Shown in pieces: positions 45,188 to 57,819 of a stretch of 64,000 nucleotides of DNA; position 1 is the stretch's first letter; every line of letters begins with the position of its first letter. Location: contig NC_063052.1 in NCBI RefSeq assembly GCF_018812025.1, positions 15,849,686 to 15,913,685 on the forward strand, given 5' to 3'. The notes beneath the pieces are model-generated. The model made no database searches. It worked only from the letters and a program-made list of their open reading frames with translations, and was not told the origin of the DNA. The translations under genes and the position numbers were made by a program. This DNA comes from Megalobrama amblycephala (taxonomy: Eukaryota; Chordata; Actinopteri; Cypriniformes; Xenocyprididae).

Positions 45188-46149
45188 CCACTAACCAGAG
45201 GTGGAAGTAACAAATTACAACTACTCACATTACTGTAATTAAGTAGCTTTTTCAGGTTTTTGTACTTTTTTGAGTACATTTTTAAATCTGTAATTAAGCT
45301 AAGTAATCTACTTTGCTACAGTAAAATCACATTCCGTTACTAAGTACGCCAACAATTTGAATATTCAAACCTTTGACCGGTATATCAGTAGCCAATAAAG
45401 AAATTCGATCATAAATTGACCAATGAAAACCCTGATATTTTACCAGCAACACGTTCTCATTCTATCATCTCCCCGATAGCGAGTTTGACACACACCCGCC
45501 TCCTCCTCCTGCTGTCACTCACATGTTTCAGTTACAGCGCCTGAATGTCAGCGCGAGATAGCAGGTATTGAACATAATTTTAATAATACTCGCTGGTTTC
45601 TATGGCGTATTTTAATTACAAATGTCGAGAGCGCATTGTTTTAACTCGTAGAAAACGACCTGAGCTCTCAAATATACAAGTGAACTGCTTTCCTCGTGAG
45701 TGCTGTCAGACTGTGTAGTGTGCAATCGTGAATCTCTCTGTGGTCTTAAATTAAACATCGTCAAAAGTTATCAATCAGAATAGACCTCCATGCCTGGCCG
45801 ATGAAAATGCTACAGTAAATCTTATTGGCTTTAAGTGAAATGCACCAGAAAGTCTCTCAACAATCAAAGATGGATCTTTTATTTCTTTACAATGTAAATA
45901 TATGTTTAAAAATTTGTATGATTTGTACATAATAATAACCTAGTCTGTCTAACTGCATCACTATATTGTACAGATATATTATTCTGTAATTTATTACTCA
46001 CCCTCATGTTGTTCCAAACCCGTAAGACCTTTGTTCGCCTTCAGAACACAAATTAAGATATTTTTGATGAAATCCAAGAACTTTTTGACCCCAGACTACA
46101 ACGTAATTGCAACTTTCAAGGCCCAGAAAGATAGGAAAGACATCGTTAA

Positions 46150-48373
46150 CCCTGTAAAACCCAAATATAGAAAAAAAAGAGCAAAAAATTTTTTTGACCT
46201 CTCAGATATTGTTTTAGGAGGCCTCTGATGTAGAAATTAAAGATTTTTCACATTTTTTACTTTTTAGTAAGTTTTTAGGGAAATGTTGTAATATTGCAAT
46301 GTTGGGCCTAGATAGGAGCAGAATTTCTGTATTTGTTCTCACTTTGTCTGAACAGATACAGAGCATTTAAGCATTCATTTGCAGGGTTGATTGCTTACAT
46401 AGCCCCATAACAGTATATATCATGAGTAATAATCACACAACAATCATATTTTTTATGCATTTATTAATAAAAATATTGAAAAAAATTATATTTATAAAAC
46501 TTTTTCTTCTATCACTTTCAAAGTGGTTTGAATGAAGTCTGTGTTTTACAGTGATAGTCCCTAAGACTGTCCCTAAGTTCTTTTCATTTGAGAAGCACAG
46601 GTGAACATTGAACTTGCTACAGTGTGTTTGTGTATCCATTATTGCAGTGTCTACAGCGTCCTCTCTTCGTCTTTACTGGGAAATGTGCAATCATGTCTTT
46701 GCGTACATCCAGTGGGGGGTATTCCGATGACATCTTGGCATTCTGAAATGGAAAAAGTAAAAAAATTACTAAGTGAATAATACAAATGGGTCTTATATTG
46801 TAGTAGATAAACTGAAAGAATACAGAGTGATAGACCATGTGTCGAGGGTCGAGATCTAAGTATATTATCCATCAAAGTATTATAATTTCAATGCAAATGC
46901 TAATCAAACTCCACTACTACATTCAAACAATACTGTCTGGCTGGCCTATTATGCTCTCAACTTATCATACTAAAGGAACACATGCATCCACCCAGAGCAC
47001 TTACAGGTTCATGTTCAAGACCATTCACACCTGTCCCTGAAGAATGCAAAAGGCATCCCCCCCCAAAATCATTCAGAGCTCCTAATGCTATAAACTACTA
47101 CTTGGCCAACACTCAAAAAAAAAATCTCAGGATCATTCAGAAGTTAAAAAACAAATAAACTACATAGATACAGGGAGTTTCAGATACTGCTCTGGATGAT
47201 GGAGTTTTAAATCCCACATACAGTTTATTCCTGTGTTTAATTATGGTCTAAACTAAACTAAGTACAAATTTAACAGAAAAGCACATTTAGAACTTAGTTA
47301 CAATGAATCTAACAGTTTAAATTTCAATTTGTGACCTTACTTGAATCTTGACAAATCCAGTCATGTAAAAAAAGGAGATGAGCTTGACGTGAAGTCTGCA
47401 GGTAGAGTAACTTCATGGCCAGATGACCGGACCTATAAACACGTATTCTATCCAATAGCATTGTGAGGACAAACAACAGAACCCATTAAAGGGATAGTTC
47501 ACCCAAAAATGAAAATTTGATTTTTATCTGCTTACCCCCAGGGCATCCAATATGTAGGTGACTTTTTTTCTTCAGTAGAACACAAATGATGATTTTTAAC
47601 TCCAACCGCTGCCGTCTGTAATTCAAATAATGCCAGTGGATGGGAACTTCTACTATAAGAGTAAATAAAACTTGCATAGACAAGTCCAAATTAAACCCTG
47701 CGGCTCGTGATGACACATTGATGTCCTAAGACACGAAACGATCGGTTTGTGCGAGAAACCGAACGGTATTTATATAATTTTTTACCTCTAATACACCACT
47801 ATGTCCAACTGTGCTCAGCATTCGCTTAGTGAGGTCTGATCGCGCTCTGACAGCGGCAGTGATGTCTAGCTCTCATTGAAGTATATGCGTGAGACATCAC
47901 TGCCGTTGTCAAAGCGCGATCAGACCAAACGAATCGAGTGATGAATGCAGTTGGACATAGTGGTGTTTTAGAGGTAAAAAATGATATAAATACTACTCGT
48001 TTTCTCGCACAAACCGATCGTTTCGTGTCTTAGGACATCAATGTGTCGTCACGAGCAGCAGGGTTTAATTTGGGTTTGTCTAAGCAAGTTTTATTTACTC
48101 TTATAGATGAAGTTCCCATCCACTGGCATTATTTGAATGACAGACGGCAACGGTTGGAGTTAAAATCATCTTTTGTGTTCTACTGAAGAAACAAAGTCAC
48201 CTACATCTTTGATGCCCTGGGGGTAAGCAGATAAACATCAAATTTTCATTTTTGGGTGAACTATCCCTTTAACTATGTAAATGTGGTCTTGAGAGAAAAA
48301 AAAACATTTGCAAGCCTTTTTTAAAAATTGTTGAAAGTGATGTTGTAATTCTGCAACAGTGGGCTTTACGGGG
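46150..48373. mobile_element. piggyBac-like element with TTAA duplication
   Basis: TTAA at 46146-46149 and 48374-48377 flank inverted ends ccctgtaaaaccca and, on the other strand, ccccgtaaagccca. The interior has no transposase and carries the foldback MITE 47486-48272. Confidence 0.75.
47486..48272. mobile_element. 787-bp foldback MITE
   Basis: Left arm 47486-47866 and right arm 47893-48272 are near-perfect inverted repeats separated by about 26 bp. Ends are ttaaagggatagttcaccc and its inverse. No coding sequence; it would form one long hairpin when single-stranded or transcribed. Confidence 0.93.
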
Positions 48374-49458
48374 TTAAAATAGCCTATGTGACTACAGTGG
48401 TTCAACCTTAATGTTATGAAGTGACGAGAATACTTTTTTGTGCAGAAAACAAAAATAACTTTATTCAATAATTTCCTCTCTCCGTGTCACTCTCTGATGC
48501 TGTTCATGTGAGCATCACAACACATGCGTGTGATGCTGACGCAGAATCCGGCCAATAATGAGCTGACTTAGAACCTGGAAATGCTGCACTGTGTTTACTA
48601 AGTGAACAGCATCAGAGACTGACATGTAAGAGAAGAAATTGTTGAATAAAGTCGTTATTTATTTTATTGTATTTTTTTTGTGCACAAAATGTATTCTTGT
48701 AGCTTCATAACATTAAGGTTGAACCACTGTAGTCACGTGGACTATTTTAACAATGTTTTTACTACCTTTCTGGACCTTGAATGTGGTAATAATGTTGCTG
48801 TCTATGGAGGGTCAGAAAGCTCTTGGATTTCATCAAAAATATCTTAATTTGTGTTCTGAAGATGAACAGAACAAGCTCTTGGATTTCATCAAAAATATCT
48901 TAATTTGTGTTCTGAAGATGAACTTCTCTTCAGAAGACTTGAATTAAACTGCTCCATTTAAATTGATTACTGTTAAGAGTATTGTGCTTTTTGAAGCTTG
49001 AAAATGACTGCCTTGACAAAATGGATGGACAAAAAAGTCTTCGTGGTAAACAGTATAAAGGTATACAGTACGTGGTGGTTTCCCCCATGTTATTTAAAAT
49101 GATACTGAATATGGATCATTTTTAAGGTATTGTATTGAAGTTAGAAATTCCAGTATTGTGACCACTAATTCATGCACTTCGTCAATAAGGTGAAAGTGCT
49201 TTGTTTAAAGTAGCTATTTTCTACTTAGATCTATGATTTGATTGAATATTTTTTGATAATTTATTCAATATCGCCAGCTAAAAAGTAACTAGTAATTTTA
49301 GTACTTTGAGTAGTTTTTCAGAAGAGTAATTTGTACTTTTACTCGAGTACTGTTTTGACACCAGTACTCTTACTTGTAATTGATTATTATTTCAGCAATG
49401 TAACAGTACTTGTACTTAAGTAAACATTTTCAGTACTCTTTCCACCACTGCCACTAAC

Positions 49459-50884
49459 ACACCACATCCTACTACTAGCTTCCCACACAACTCAATATCT
49501 AGCTCGAGGTACCCGATGTAAGGGATTTCCAACCCATTTGCAGCCCTAAGCTGCAACCACTGGCAAAGCCGCAACCGTTCCTGCCCACATTGTGCAAAAT
49601 TAACAAGAAAACAACTTTCTGTTATAGTACAAACCATGGAACCGGTGTCGATTAAACAAGGTATCTTAACCCCTCTCATTCCAACAACAAGATGTGGGCA
49701 TGATGAAATTAAATGATGGTTAGAATCAGAGCTCAATTCACTTGAGCCAATAGCCTCCCCTACCGAATTGTGGCTCTGCAACTCGGCGGGGACTAGTTTC
49801 CCAGTGGCTGACGATCCTGACGGCGCCCATCCACAGGCGGCTGAACGGTTGCGGAAGCTACGATCGAGGGACGTAAGGGTACTCATGGCCCCTCGCAGTC
49901 TCTGGCAAAATGCCCTGGCTGTTGACACCATCTGCAAATTACTGGGCCCTGACACGGGGAACGATCACAAGAACGGAAATCTTGAAACCGAGCAAAACTT
50001 TGCGTCAATTGATTCAACTGTTTTTGTTGGGCTCTCAACATTTCTCTCAGTTCACCCATTTCAGAGGATGTGGGAGAAGCAGCCACAACAGAATGCAACT
50101 CTCCTTGAACCCCATACTGAAGGCCATAGAACAACGGGAACGATTGACTGCGACCCCTCGCACCCCACGGCATTCCCTCTCGTTCCCATCTCATGGCTTC
50201 CCCGCGTACTTCCAGTAATGTAGTGGTTGGCTGACGTCATACTAACTGTTTAAGTTCCCGCCTGAGAGCACTATCTGCTACGTGTTCCACAAATTGATCA
50301 CGCAATAGAACAGGTGCATTTATTGCAATGGCTGAATGTTGTTTGACCTTTTCCATAAGATTCATCAACGCAAGGGAAAACTGTAACAGAGTCTCCCCTT
50401 GCTGTTGCTTCCTCAAAAAGAAAGCCTCCTGCAAGGCCACATGGGACTCAGAACATCCATATACCTCATGCAATGCCGCAAAGATTTTCTCTGGGTCGCT
50501 ACGCTCACTAACAGAATGGTAACGAATCTCCTCTCGTGCCTCCCCCTCCAGGTGATCAAATAAAAAGAAAGCCTGATCCGTAATAGATAAATGACGAATT
50601 CGAATGCAAGCCTGAGCCTCCTCAATCCACTCGCTAATGCCAATGCCCGACTGACCATTAAATTTAGGACACTTCCTGTCCCTTGGTACAAAAACAAATT
50701 GTTCAGTCGGACCGGCATTAGCACCAACAGATTGGAGCGGGGGGGCTACAGGCAAAGCACTTGCGTCACCAGGGTCTATACTCAACCCAAGTGAAGCAAC
50801 CGGGGTGCGTTCCTGACGCTACCTTTCGTTGTGAGCTCGCAACAGCACAATTAACTCCCTAAGCTCATTGAGTTCCTCCTCCAT
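49459..50884 (-). pseudogene. Gypsy element B: gag, zinc knuckle and protease
   Basis: On the minus strand the most likely start is the ATG at 50884, followed by a Glu/Leu-rich helix and a nonsense codon near 50821. Gag continues at 50785-50237 (FNGQSGIGISEWIEEAQ and HLEGEAREEIRY motifs) and, after a frameshift, at 50194-49883 with a CCHC knuckle (CRWCQQPGHFARDC). The protease follows in the 49955-49459 frame with Asp-Thr-Gly-Ser (near 49645). It is cut at 49458 by the hAT-like insertion and resumes at 45187. Confidence 0.85.
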
Positions 50885-52235
50885 AATAAGACCCACCTAG
50901 AGAAGGCACGAAAACCAGGAGACTGAATCAAATCATCACACACCAGTGCACATACACAGCACGTCACAAAATGATGTTTTATTAACAAAATTCGGGAGGA
51001 GCAACGTTCAAATAATCTGACTAATCATCACGTCATCTCGGCCAGCTGTCAGCAATCAGTAATCAACATATCTACCCAATCAGCATGAGTGAAAGCATAT
51101 ATATTAGACACGGTCGACTCACCCATATTCCTCGACAGTTTGACAGCATCCCTCCACCACCCCGTCTCCTCACACCTACACTGGTTACTTTCCAGAATAC
51201 TAACCAGAATGGGGGGGGGAGTAATCTGGGTTCGGGCCAAAATACCGAGCTCGGAGCCCTCTCCTCGGACAGCACGCCAAATACGCATACTACTACGCAT
51301 ACTATTTTCTATCTGATTATTTGTAAGTGTGAACTCGTGAAATAGCCCGCGAGTCAACCCCGCCCCCTTGCTCTTAAACCTTCAACTCCTAACAAAACAA
51401 AACAAATATACATTGAAATCATACACAATAAAAAAAAAAAGAAATAACTGATATCAATACTAAATAAACAAAACCAAATCATGAAATATGTCCATCAACT
51501 AAACAACAACAAAAGAAAACATTTCCAAAAAAAAAGACAAAATCACCCTTGAGCACACACACACACACACTAAAATAGTGGGGCAGAAATTCTCCTCTCA
51601 ATCAACCCGCACAGTGTAACACGAACAGTTATGGCATGTGCAGCCGCAATCAATATTGAATAATGAGGATACCGCCGATTCAGTCACTATTATCTACGTC
51701 GACAACAACAGCAAAACAGCAGTACTCCGTAGGTCAGTGAACAACGAAGCTCTGGTAGCCCCGGCAACAGAATCCTCCTCGCTAAATCGATGGCATATAC
51801 TGCACGTCTGAAATAACACACATGATTAAACAAATGATTCACAAACACAAGGAAGCTACATACCTAGGGTGCGAGGAATCCCAGTCACGGCAAAGTCAGA
51901 GAGAAATCAACGTAGACGCTGTAAAGAAACACAAACTAGATTTAATTAACCCACCCGATACCGGGAGGACAAACGCCCCAAACAACGTGTTCCTACCTGT
52001 GAATGGGCTGCAGATACATCAGACACGGGAAACTATACAGCTACTCTCCCAGACACTATAAAAGGACCAAGCACCGAGTCTCTTTCACACCCCAGTCGGC
52101 ACTGCGGAACCGGAAAAGGCAGTACTTCCGTAACGTGATTCTCCCCACGGTGGATCTATATACTATACACCTCTAGCCATGATAGGCTTACTCAACAAAC
52201 CATAATGAACCAATAGACAGAATCCACCACCCATA
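50885..52235 (-). other. Leader and possible LTR remnant of gypsy B; no gene
   Basis: Upstream (minus strand) of gypsy B gag. tggttttcgtgcc near 50905-50920 could be a primer-binding site, but no paired LTR exists in the window, so boundaries cannot be set. Also seen: A-rich 51390-51540, a (CA)n run near 51557-51571 and a tataaaagg at 52058. Confidence 0.35.
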
Positions 52236-52239
52236 CTGC

Positions 52240-52680
52240 CACAAGTTGCATTTGGAATTGATTTTAAAGTACTGTTACTTGTTTATAAATCACTTATTGC
52301 CCTAGGACCTCAATACATTGCAGATATGCTAATAGAACACAAACCTAACAGATCACTAAGATCATCAGGATCAAGTCACTTAGAAATACCAAGGGTTCAT
52401 TTAAAGCAAGGAGAGTCTGCTTTTAGCTGTCATGCCAGCTGCAGCTGGAACCAGCTTGTGGTTCAGATGTGCTCCAACAGTAGTCACATTCAAATCCAGA
52501 CTCAAAACATATCTGTTTAGCTATGCATTTACTGATTGAGCACTGTGCTATGTCCAAACTGATTGCACTTTATTTCATGTGTATCATCTATTTTTTCTTT
52601 TAATTATTTTTCTTGTTTTTATTTCATTTTTAATGCATTTTATATCAATCTTTTATGCAATGGGAAGACCCATTTAGATC
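52240..52680 (+). pseudogene. L2/CR1-type LINE, C-terminal end
   Basis: Plus-strand reading gives the conserved carboxyl end of L2/CR1-type ORF2: a GIDFKVLLLVYKSL motif, LGPQYIADML, an Arg-Ser-Leu-Arg-Ser-Ser-Gly motif and a degraded Trp-Asn-Gln-Leu. It lacks all catalytic domains and is followed by AT-rich 3' UTR. Confidence 0.75.
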
Positions 52681-52683
52681 CAT

Positions 52684-52901
52684 GTCACGTCGTCTGTTTT
52701 AACAAAGTCTTTAATACCTTTCTGGACCTCAAAAGGTGCAATATCATTGCTGACTATATGTGGATCAAATACCTTTGGATTTCATCAAAAAAAAAAATCT
52801 CAATTTGTGTTTCAAAGACAAACAAAGGTCTTACGGGTTTGGGACAACATGAGTGTGAGTACTTGATGACAGAAATTTCATTTTTGGGTGAACTAACCCT
52901 T
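52684..52901. mobile_element. Solitary right end of the 45980-48925 MITE family
   Basis: Contains ctttctggacct, ttggatttcatcaaaa, ggtcttacgggtttgggacaa and ends tttttgggtgaactaaccct, matching the MITE split by 46150-48373. The left half is absent. Confidence 0.7.
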
Positions 52902-53479
52902 TTACGAGGCTGCCTGTGAGATGGGGCGATGAGAAAGCAAACTTCCTTTATCTCAACCAGTTTCAGCCAGATGACATTGTTGGACCACCAAGGTTGACAT
53001 CGCCTGGCAAAAGGCCTGCAAGGTGAGCCTGATGGACTTGCAGGAGGGCCATAGCATGCAGGGTGGAGGCAGCCTGTCCATCAGCACTGTAAAGGTGGGT
53101 GCACACTATGCGATTTTGGCCATGATTTGAGAATTTGAGATTTGAGAATCCTAAAAGAGTCCTATAATCCTAGGCTAAAATCTGTAGTCTTTGATTGCTA
53201 GTTTGACATGTTCACAGACAGCTGATTTATGACCGTTTCCATCAAATTTTACCTCCAACGAAATTCTGGCAGTGTCAGAAGATTTGGCACGCAGTCCTGC
53301 AGTGACTTCTTCTACAACATTTTTCAAGACAAGCCGTGATCAAAAATTGCCAGTGGCGGCACTTTGCGAGCAGTAATGCACTGCATTTGCACGCTCTACC
53401 TGAGGAATCTACACATAACCACAATTGAGATTAGTGAGAGCGGAGGAAGCAAGTAAGCAGCTTCAGGCAGTAAAAGGGC
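52902..53479. other. No gene seen
   Basis: Non-coding. ggtgcacactatgcgatttt near 53099 resembles a DNA-element terminus; nothing else recognised. Confidence 0.4.
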
Positions 53480-54445
53480 AGGAGGATGTTGTGCAACACA
53501 CCCAGGCATGAGCATTCAGGACAGTGTGGATGGTTCTACTCAAGCCCAACTCTCGCAGTGGCCTGGGAAAGTATGGTCATCAACTCTGGGTTGGACTCAA
53601 CCTGCACCACTCTTAGTCTTAATCCCCAGAAAACTCAAGGCCACCCTCCGATGCAGCAATCGACATCTGGTCCTCCGCAGGGGCTACAAAAGAGACACTG
53701 GGTCCCTCATGAAAGGACCCGCAGACTCATCGGGGAGCATCACAACCCGTAATGTATGTGAGGAGTGGGAGGCCCGTGGGGACTGGCCCAGTGGGAGAAC
53801 TCCCGCTATAACTGTCATATCATCCTGTGTATTAACTGAAGTGGTCCTCTGCTGTAGAGAGGGACCAGACCAGTGAATAGCGGAAGGGGACTCCACCTTT
53901 TTCAAGGTATTGGAGTCTCGATCTTAGCATTGCAATTGTCATGTTTCCGAGTCACCAACAAACACTGTGATTTTGTGATTTTTTTGTCTGTCAGACAGGG
54001 AAATTGCTACTCACACTGACACCATCAGATGAGAACAAACACTTGAATTGAATTAAGCTGAGCTATTGTCTACTGTAGAGCTGCTCTACAACTGAATCAC
54101 ATCTTGCGTCATTGACATTGTTATTGAAACTTAACCAACACTGACCTGACTAATGCTGAATAATGACATTGCTGCCTTTTGTAGAACTTCTTATAGCTGA
54201 ACTGAACTTGCTTCAAAATTTGATGAACTTCACAGTGTTAACTGAACCAACACTGAACTGACTTGAGCTAAATAATGACACTACTGTCTTTTAGTTTTAC
54301 AGCAGTATCTGAACTTTCTCCATAGTTGAGTTGCCATAATTGATTCTGCTGTTTTTCCTGTTCATCTCTGTGAAGGTGCTTTGAAACAGTCTGTATTGTA
54401 AAAATCACTATACAAATAAAAGTGACTTGACTTGACATTCATTTT
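53480..54445 (+). mobile_element. LINE 3' region with (TGACT)-type tail
   Basis: Ends in a tgtattgtaaaaatcactatacaaataaaagtgacttgacttgac-type tail, the 3' end seen again at 60680-61045. Upstream sequence (53480-53900) holds frames up to 122 codons without a recognised domain. Confidence 0.6.
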
Positions 54446-55409
54446 TTGGAATGTAATCAGGTATCAGATTATTTCAGATAAACAAAGACAAGCACTTTCT
54501 TTTACTGCTGTTCTGTTGTGGAAATATTAGAGATTTTATTTTATTTGAGTTTATTTTTTAATTTCAATTTAACGTATGTTGATTAATGATTAGTTTTTAT
54601 GGTGGGAAAAATATCTGCCATGCTCTGTAAAGTGTTCCATTGATAACTGTTCATGCATACAAATCATATTTACTGATAAATTCATATCTATTTATAAATC
54701 CTGTTTCAACAGAGGAAGACTTGATGAAGTATTGGTGCAGAATGCATTCACTCATATTGTGGTTGATTAAATTGATTCAGTGGCAGTTATGTCTTCTCAT
54801 ATTAAAATAAAAGTGGGAAAAGATTAATTTATTATTACATTTGCACATTTCACGCTTTTATATGAAGTGAATTCAAGTTAGACATTTCATCAGTTCATTA
54901 ATTTCTTGTTCCTTGTAAACAGAACTTGCTTGTGCAGAAACTTCTCATCATGTGTTCAAATATTTAATGTGTGCTCTTGTGATCAGGATGTAAACAATGA
55001 TCTTCTGCAGTTGGGTAAATTTAAATTGTATTTAGTTTTGTTTGCATTGTTTTGCATGTATAGCATGGATGTTTTGTTCTCAGAATTACAGAATTTGAGA
55101 TCTAGAGTTTTTGTCAATCTTTCTAGATGCAATAATTTTATTTATTAAAATAATGATTTTAATTCATAATTTGCAGTTTTATCTTATCTTAAAATAAATA
55201 ACGCTTACCTGCACTTTTTTTTTTTTTATGAATTTCTATCTTTTGAGTGAAATACTCTAGTACTGAAAATAGACAAAATTGGAGGCAAGTACAATTTTAT
55301 AAAATTATTATCACAACAAGACACTTAAAACACTCCAAATACTTTTGCTGCTTGTTCAGTTTATTTATTTGAAATGAGTTGCAACATTTGACTTCATTGC
55401 ACTCAACTC
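54446..55409. repeat. Duplicated block, copy A
   Basis: Stretches at 54605-54900 and 55220-55400 match 61140-61430 and 61620-61800 in the same order and orientation, with substitutions and indels. Each copy follows a LINE tail. No gene. Confidence 0.75.
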
Positions 55410-55871
55410 ACTTAAACTCAAATATTTTTGTGTCTCCAGGTGGGATGGATACAACAGTTGCAGCCCTGTGAAGAAACACAGTAACAGAGAAATAGAGAGG
55501 GGTGTATCAAAATGGCATGAACCATAATAAATATACTGTCAATGTCAAAAGCAAGTTTGTATTAAAAGGATTTATTCAATTTTATTTTAGTAATTTTATC
55601 TTATTTACTCATTTTCTAATCATTTGTGTAAGTATTAAGAGAGAGACAATACTTACAGCTCATTATTGTTGCCATTATTTGCCAGGCTGTTGCCGATACG
55701 GATCTGAGCACCATTTATTCTCTCTGCAAATCCATCTCCAGTGATGCTAACCCTGGTTACCCTGTAGACTTCCAGCAAGTCAACTCTCCACCAGGGGTCC
55801 TTGTCCGCATTAGTATGACTGCATGATCTAGTAATGTAATTTGGATTCCTCTTGCCATCGACAGCATTTTG
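55410..55871 (-). pseudogene. Fucolectin domain-2 pseudogene fragment
   Basis: Homologous to exons 5 and 6 of the lectin at 32236-35882, including the intron between them. Exon-5 part: 55871-55658, ending in a GT donor. Exon-6 part: 55465-55410. The 5' part of the domain is missing where an L2-type LINE tail joins at 55872. A six-base deletion removes Asn-Arg of the fucose-binding Asn-Arg-Gly-Asp motif, and the last exon runs into a stop after about 18 codons. Unlike the intact gene it keeps the His at the fucose-site position (Ser-Cys-Ser-His). Dead copy. Confidence 0.85.
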
Positions 55872-56820
55872 TTAAAGAATAGTGTCAATGCATGCAGATC
55901 AAAGCACTGTTGATTATCAAATGTCAACTGTCCCCAATTAAGCAAACCAAAGGCGACAGCGGCAAGGAACCCAAACTCCAACAGGTGACATCAGGTGGCA
56001 AACAGGTGTTAAAATGGAGAAAAAAACCTTGGGAGAAACCAGACTTAGTCAGGGGGCCAGTTCTCCTCTGGTGAACAGTGCTTTGTTATGATTCAGGTAG
56101 CTATCATAAATCCGATGGGATTGCAACATTCAAAGTATTTATTCCAGTTCAATCCAGTTGAGGACCATATTCATAACACTGGTATGTTGAGGAGCTGTTC
56201 CACTCGTTGTCGTGTCGATGAGGCCTTCACAGTGGATGATCTAGTTGATTCAATCTCTACTGATACTTCAGGGCTGCATTGTGGTTGTGTCAAGGCACAG
56301 GTCCTTGGTCTCACCTGGATCTGGTTGACTACGGTAAACCTCAGGATAAACAGAAAGACTAATATTAGCATAGATGCCATTCTTCTTCTGATGTAACGAG
56401 TACATCTGGTGTTATAGGAAGTGTTCCCGGTTCCGGCTGACCTAATTTATGCAGCCTAATAATCCTTTAACGGATTTGAAAATATACATTTATAATGTGT
56501 TACGTGTATGCCAGGTTAAAGAGATGCGTTTTTAGTTTGGATTTAAACTGACAGAGTGTGTCTGCTTCCCGAACAATGCTAGGAAGATTGTTCCAGAGTT
56601 TAGGTGCCAAATAGGAGAAAGATCTACCGCCTGCGGTTGATTTTGATATTCTACGTATTATCAGCTGGCCTGAATTCTGAGATCGCAACAGACGTGAAGG
56701 ACTATAATGCGTTAAGAGCTCGTTAAGAGCTTAGGTACTGAGGATCTAAACCATTTAGTACTTTGTAAGTAATTAGCAAGACTTTAAAATCTATACGATG
56801 TTTAATAGGAAGCCAATGCA
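55872..56820 (-). pseudogene. L2/CR1-type LINE, C-terminus and 3' UTR (right half at 59106)
   Basis: 56688-56500 encodes the conserved C-terminus (GGRSFSYLAPKLWNNLP, Phe-Lys-Ser-Lys-Leu-Lys-Thr). It is followed by a 3' UTR with ggtttctcccaaggtttttt-type sequence that also occurs at 60740. A small frame at 56380-56171 with a hydrophobic start lies within this 3' UTR and is not a gene. The 3' end is truncated where it meets the lectin pseudogene. Confidence 0.82.
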
Positions 56821-56825
56821 GTGAT

Positions 56826-57219
56826 TGTCACGGTTCACACAGAAAAAAGAAGGTAGATCTAATTGCGGCAGAAGCATTTATTAAAGGGTAATCCAAAGTC
56901 GTAATCCAAAGAACAGGCAAGGGTCAAAATCCATGAAGACAGTCCAAACAAACAGGTACAAAATAACACAAAGACAACCAAACACGAGAATCAGAAGAAC
57001 ACTTAACATTAACAACGAACCACAACCAAAGACAGATACAACTCAGTATAAATAGACAGACACTAATGATGTGATATAATACAACTGGGTGCAATGACAA
57101 TGATAATGAGTCCGGTGAGTGTGTATGGGATATGTAGTCCATGTAACAGGTGGAAATGAGAGTCCGGGATGGAGTGCCCTCTAGTGGCTGATAGGGCACT
57201 CTCACTGGTGATCATTACA
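56826..57219 (-). repeat. 3' LTR of the 56826-59100 element
   Basis: 394 bp; in minus-strand reading starts tgtaatgatcacc and ends ccgtgaca. Confidence 0.93.
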
Positions 57220-57819
57220 TTACCCCCCCCTCAAAGGAGCGGCTACCAGACGCTCCACCAGACAAAACAAAACAAAAACACAGAAACTCAGGAGGGAGGT
57301 GGACAGGAGGAGGATCAGGGGGAGGGATGGCGGGCCAGATCCAGGGTGCCCAACAGATAGCCAGGGCGGTGCTGGAGGAACTGACCAGGCTGGTTCCAGT
57401 GGTTCTGGAGTCCTGGCTGAGTGCCAGGGTGGCACTGGAGGAACTGACCAGGCTGGTTCCAGCGGTTCTGGAGTCCTGGCTGAATGCCAGGGTGGCGCTG
57501 GAGGAACTGACCAGGCGGGCACTGGCAGGTCTGGATTCATGGCTGAGTGCCAGGGCGGTGCTGGAGGAACAGACCAGGCAGGTCTCAACGGTTCAGGTAG
57601 CCTGGGCAGAGGCGGCAGGGCAAGGCGCTTCGTTGGCGCCAGCAGGGCAAGGCGCTTCGTTGGCGCCAGCAGGGCAAGGCGCTTCGTTGGCGCCGGCAGG
57701 GCAAGGCGCTTGGAGAACCCACAAACAACCCCTAGAGTGGTCTCCAGGCCTTGTAGGACGGAGGAAGCCCTCTTCCTCCTTCTCCTCCGCTTATGAGGGT
57801 GAGGCGGTGGCTCACCCAA
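57220..57819 (-). pseudogene. Frameshifted continuation: proline-rich repeats and hydrophobic tail
   Basis: A 199-codon frame without an ATG at its start. It opens with a basic KRRRRRKRASSVLQGLE module that repeats a module of the upstream gag-like frame. It then has four 9-residue repeats (KRLALLAPT type), four ~21-residue repeats (PEPLEPAWSVPPAPPWHSART type) and a hydrophobic stretch of about 23 residues near the end. It reads as the second half of one long protein separated by a frameshift in the repeat tract near 57820. Function unknown. Confidence 0.6.

Larger units (their letters stand above)
45980..48925. mobile_element. MITE split by a TTAA element
   Basis: The left piece (45980-46149; ctcaccctcatgttgttcc, then aagatatttttgatgaaatcc) and the right piece (48374-48925) are inverted copies of one another at their outer parts. 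The right piece also contains an internal palindrome (48378-48500 against 48600-48757). Removing the TTAA element rejoins acatcgttaa to aatagcctatgtgactacag, which is how the mirrored arm reads. A 51-bp tail block is duplicated at 48817-48867 and 48872-48923. Confidence 0.75.
45196..49450. mobile_element. hAT-like non-autonomous element inserted in gypsy B
   Basis: Ends cagaggtggaagtaac (left) and, inverted, cagtggtggaaagagtac (right), with a perfect 8-bp duplication ccactaac at 45188-45195 and 49451-49458. The duplication sits in the gypsy protease frame, which resumes on the other side. No transposase of its own. It contains further nested elements. Confidence 0.92.

Noticed and set aside
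56171..56380. Small secreted protein with a hydrophobic start on the minus strand
   Set aside because: It lies inside the LINE 3' UTR, and the same sequence family is non-coding at 60680-61045.
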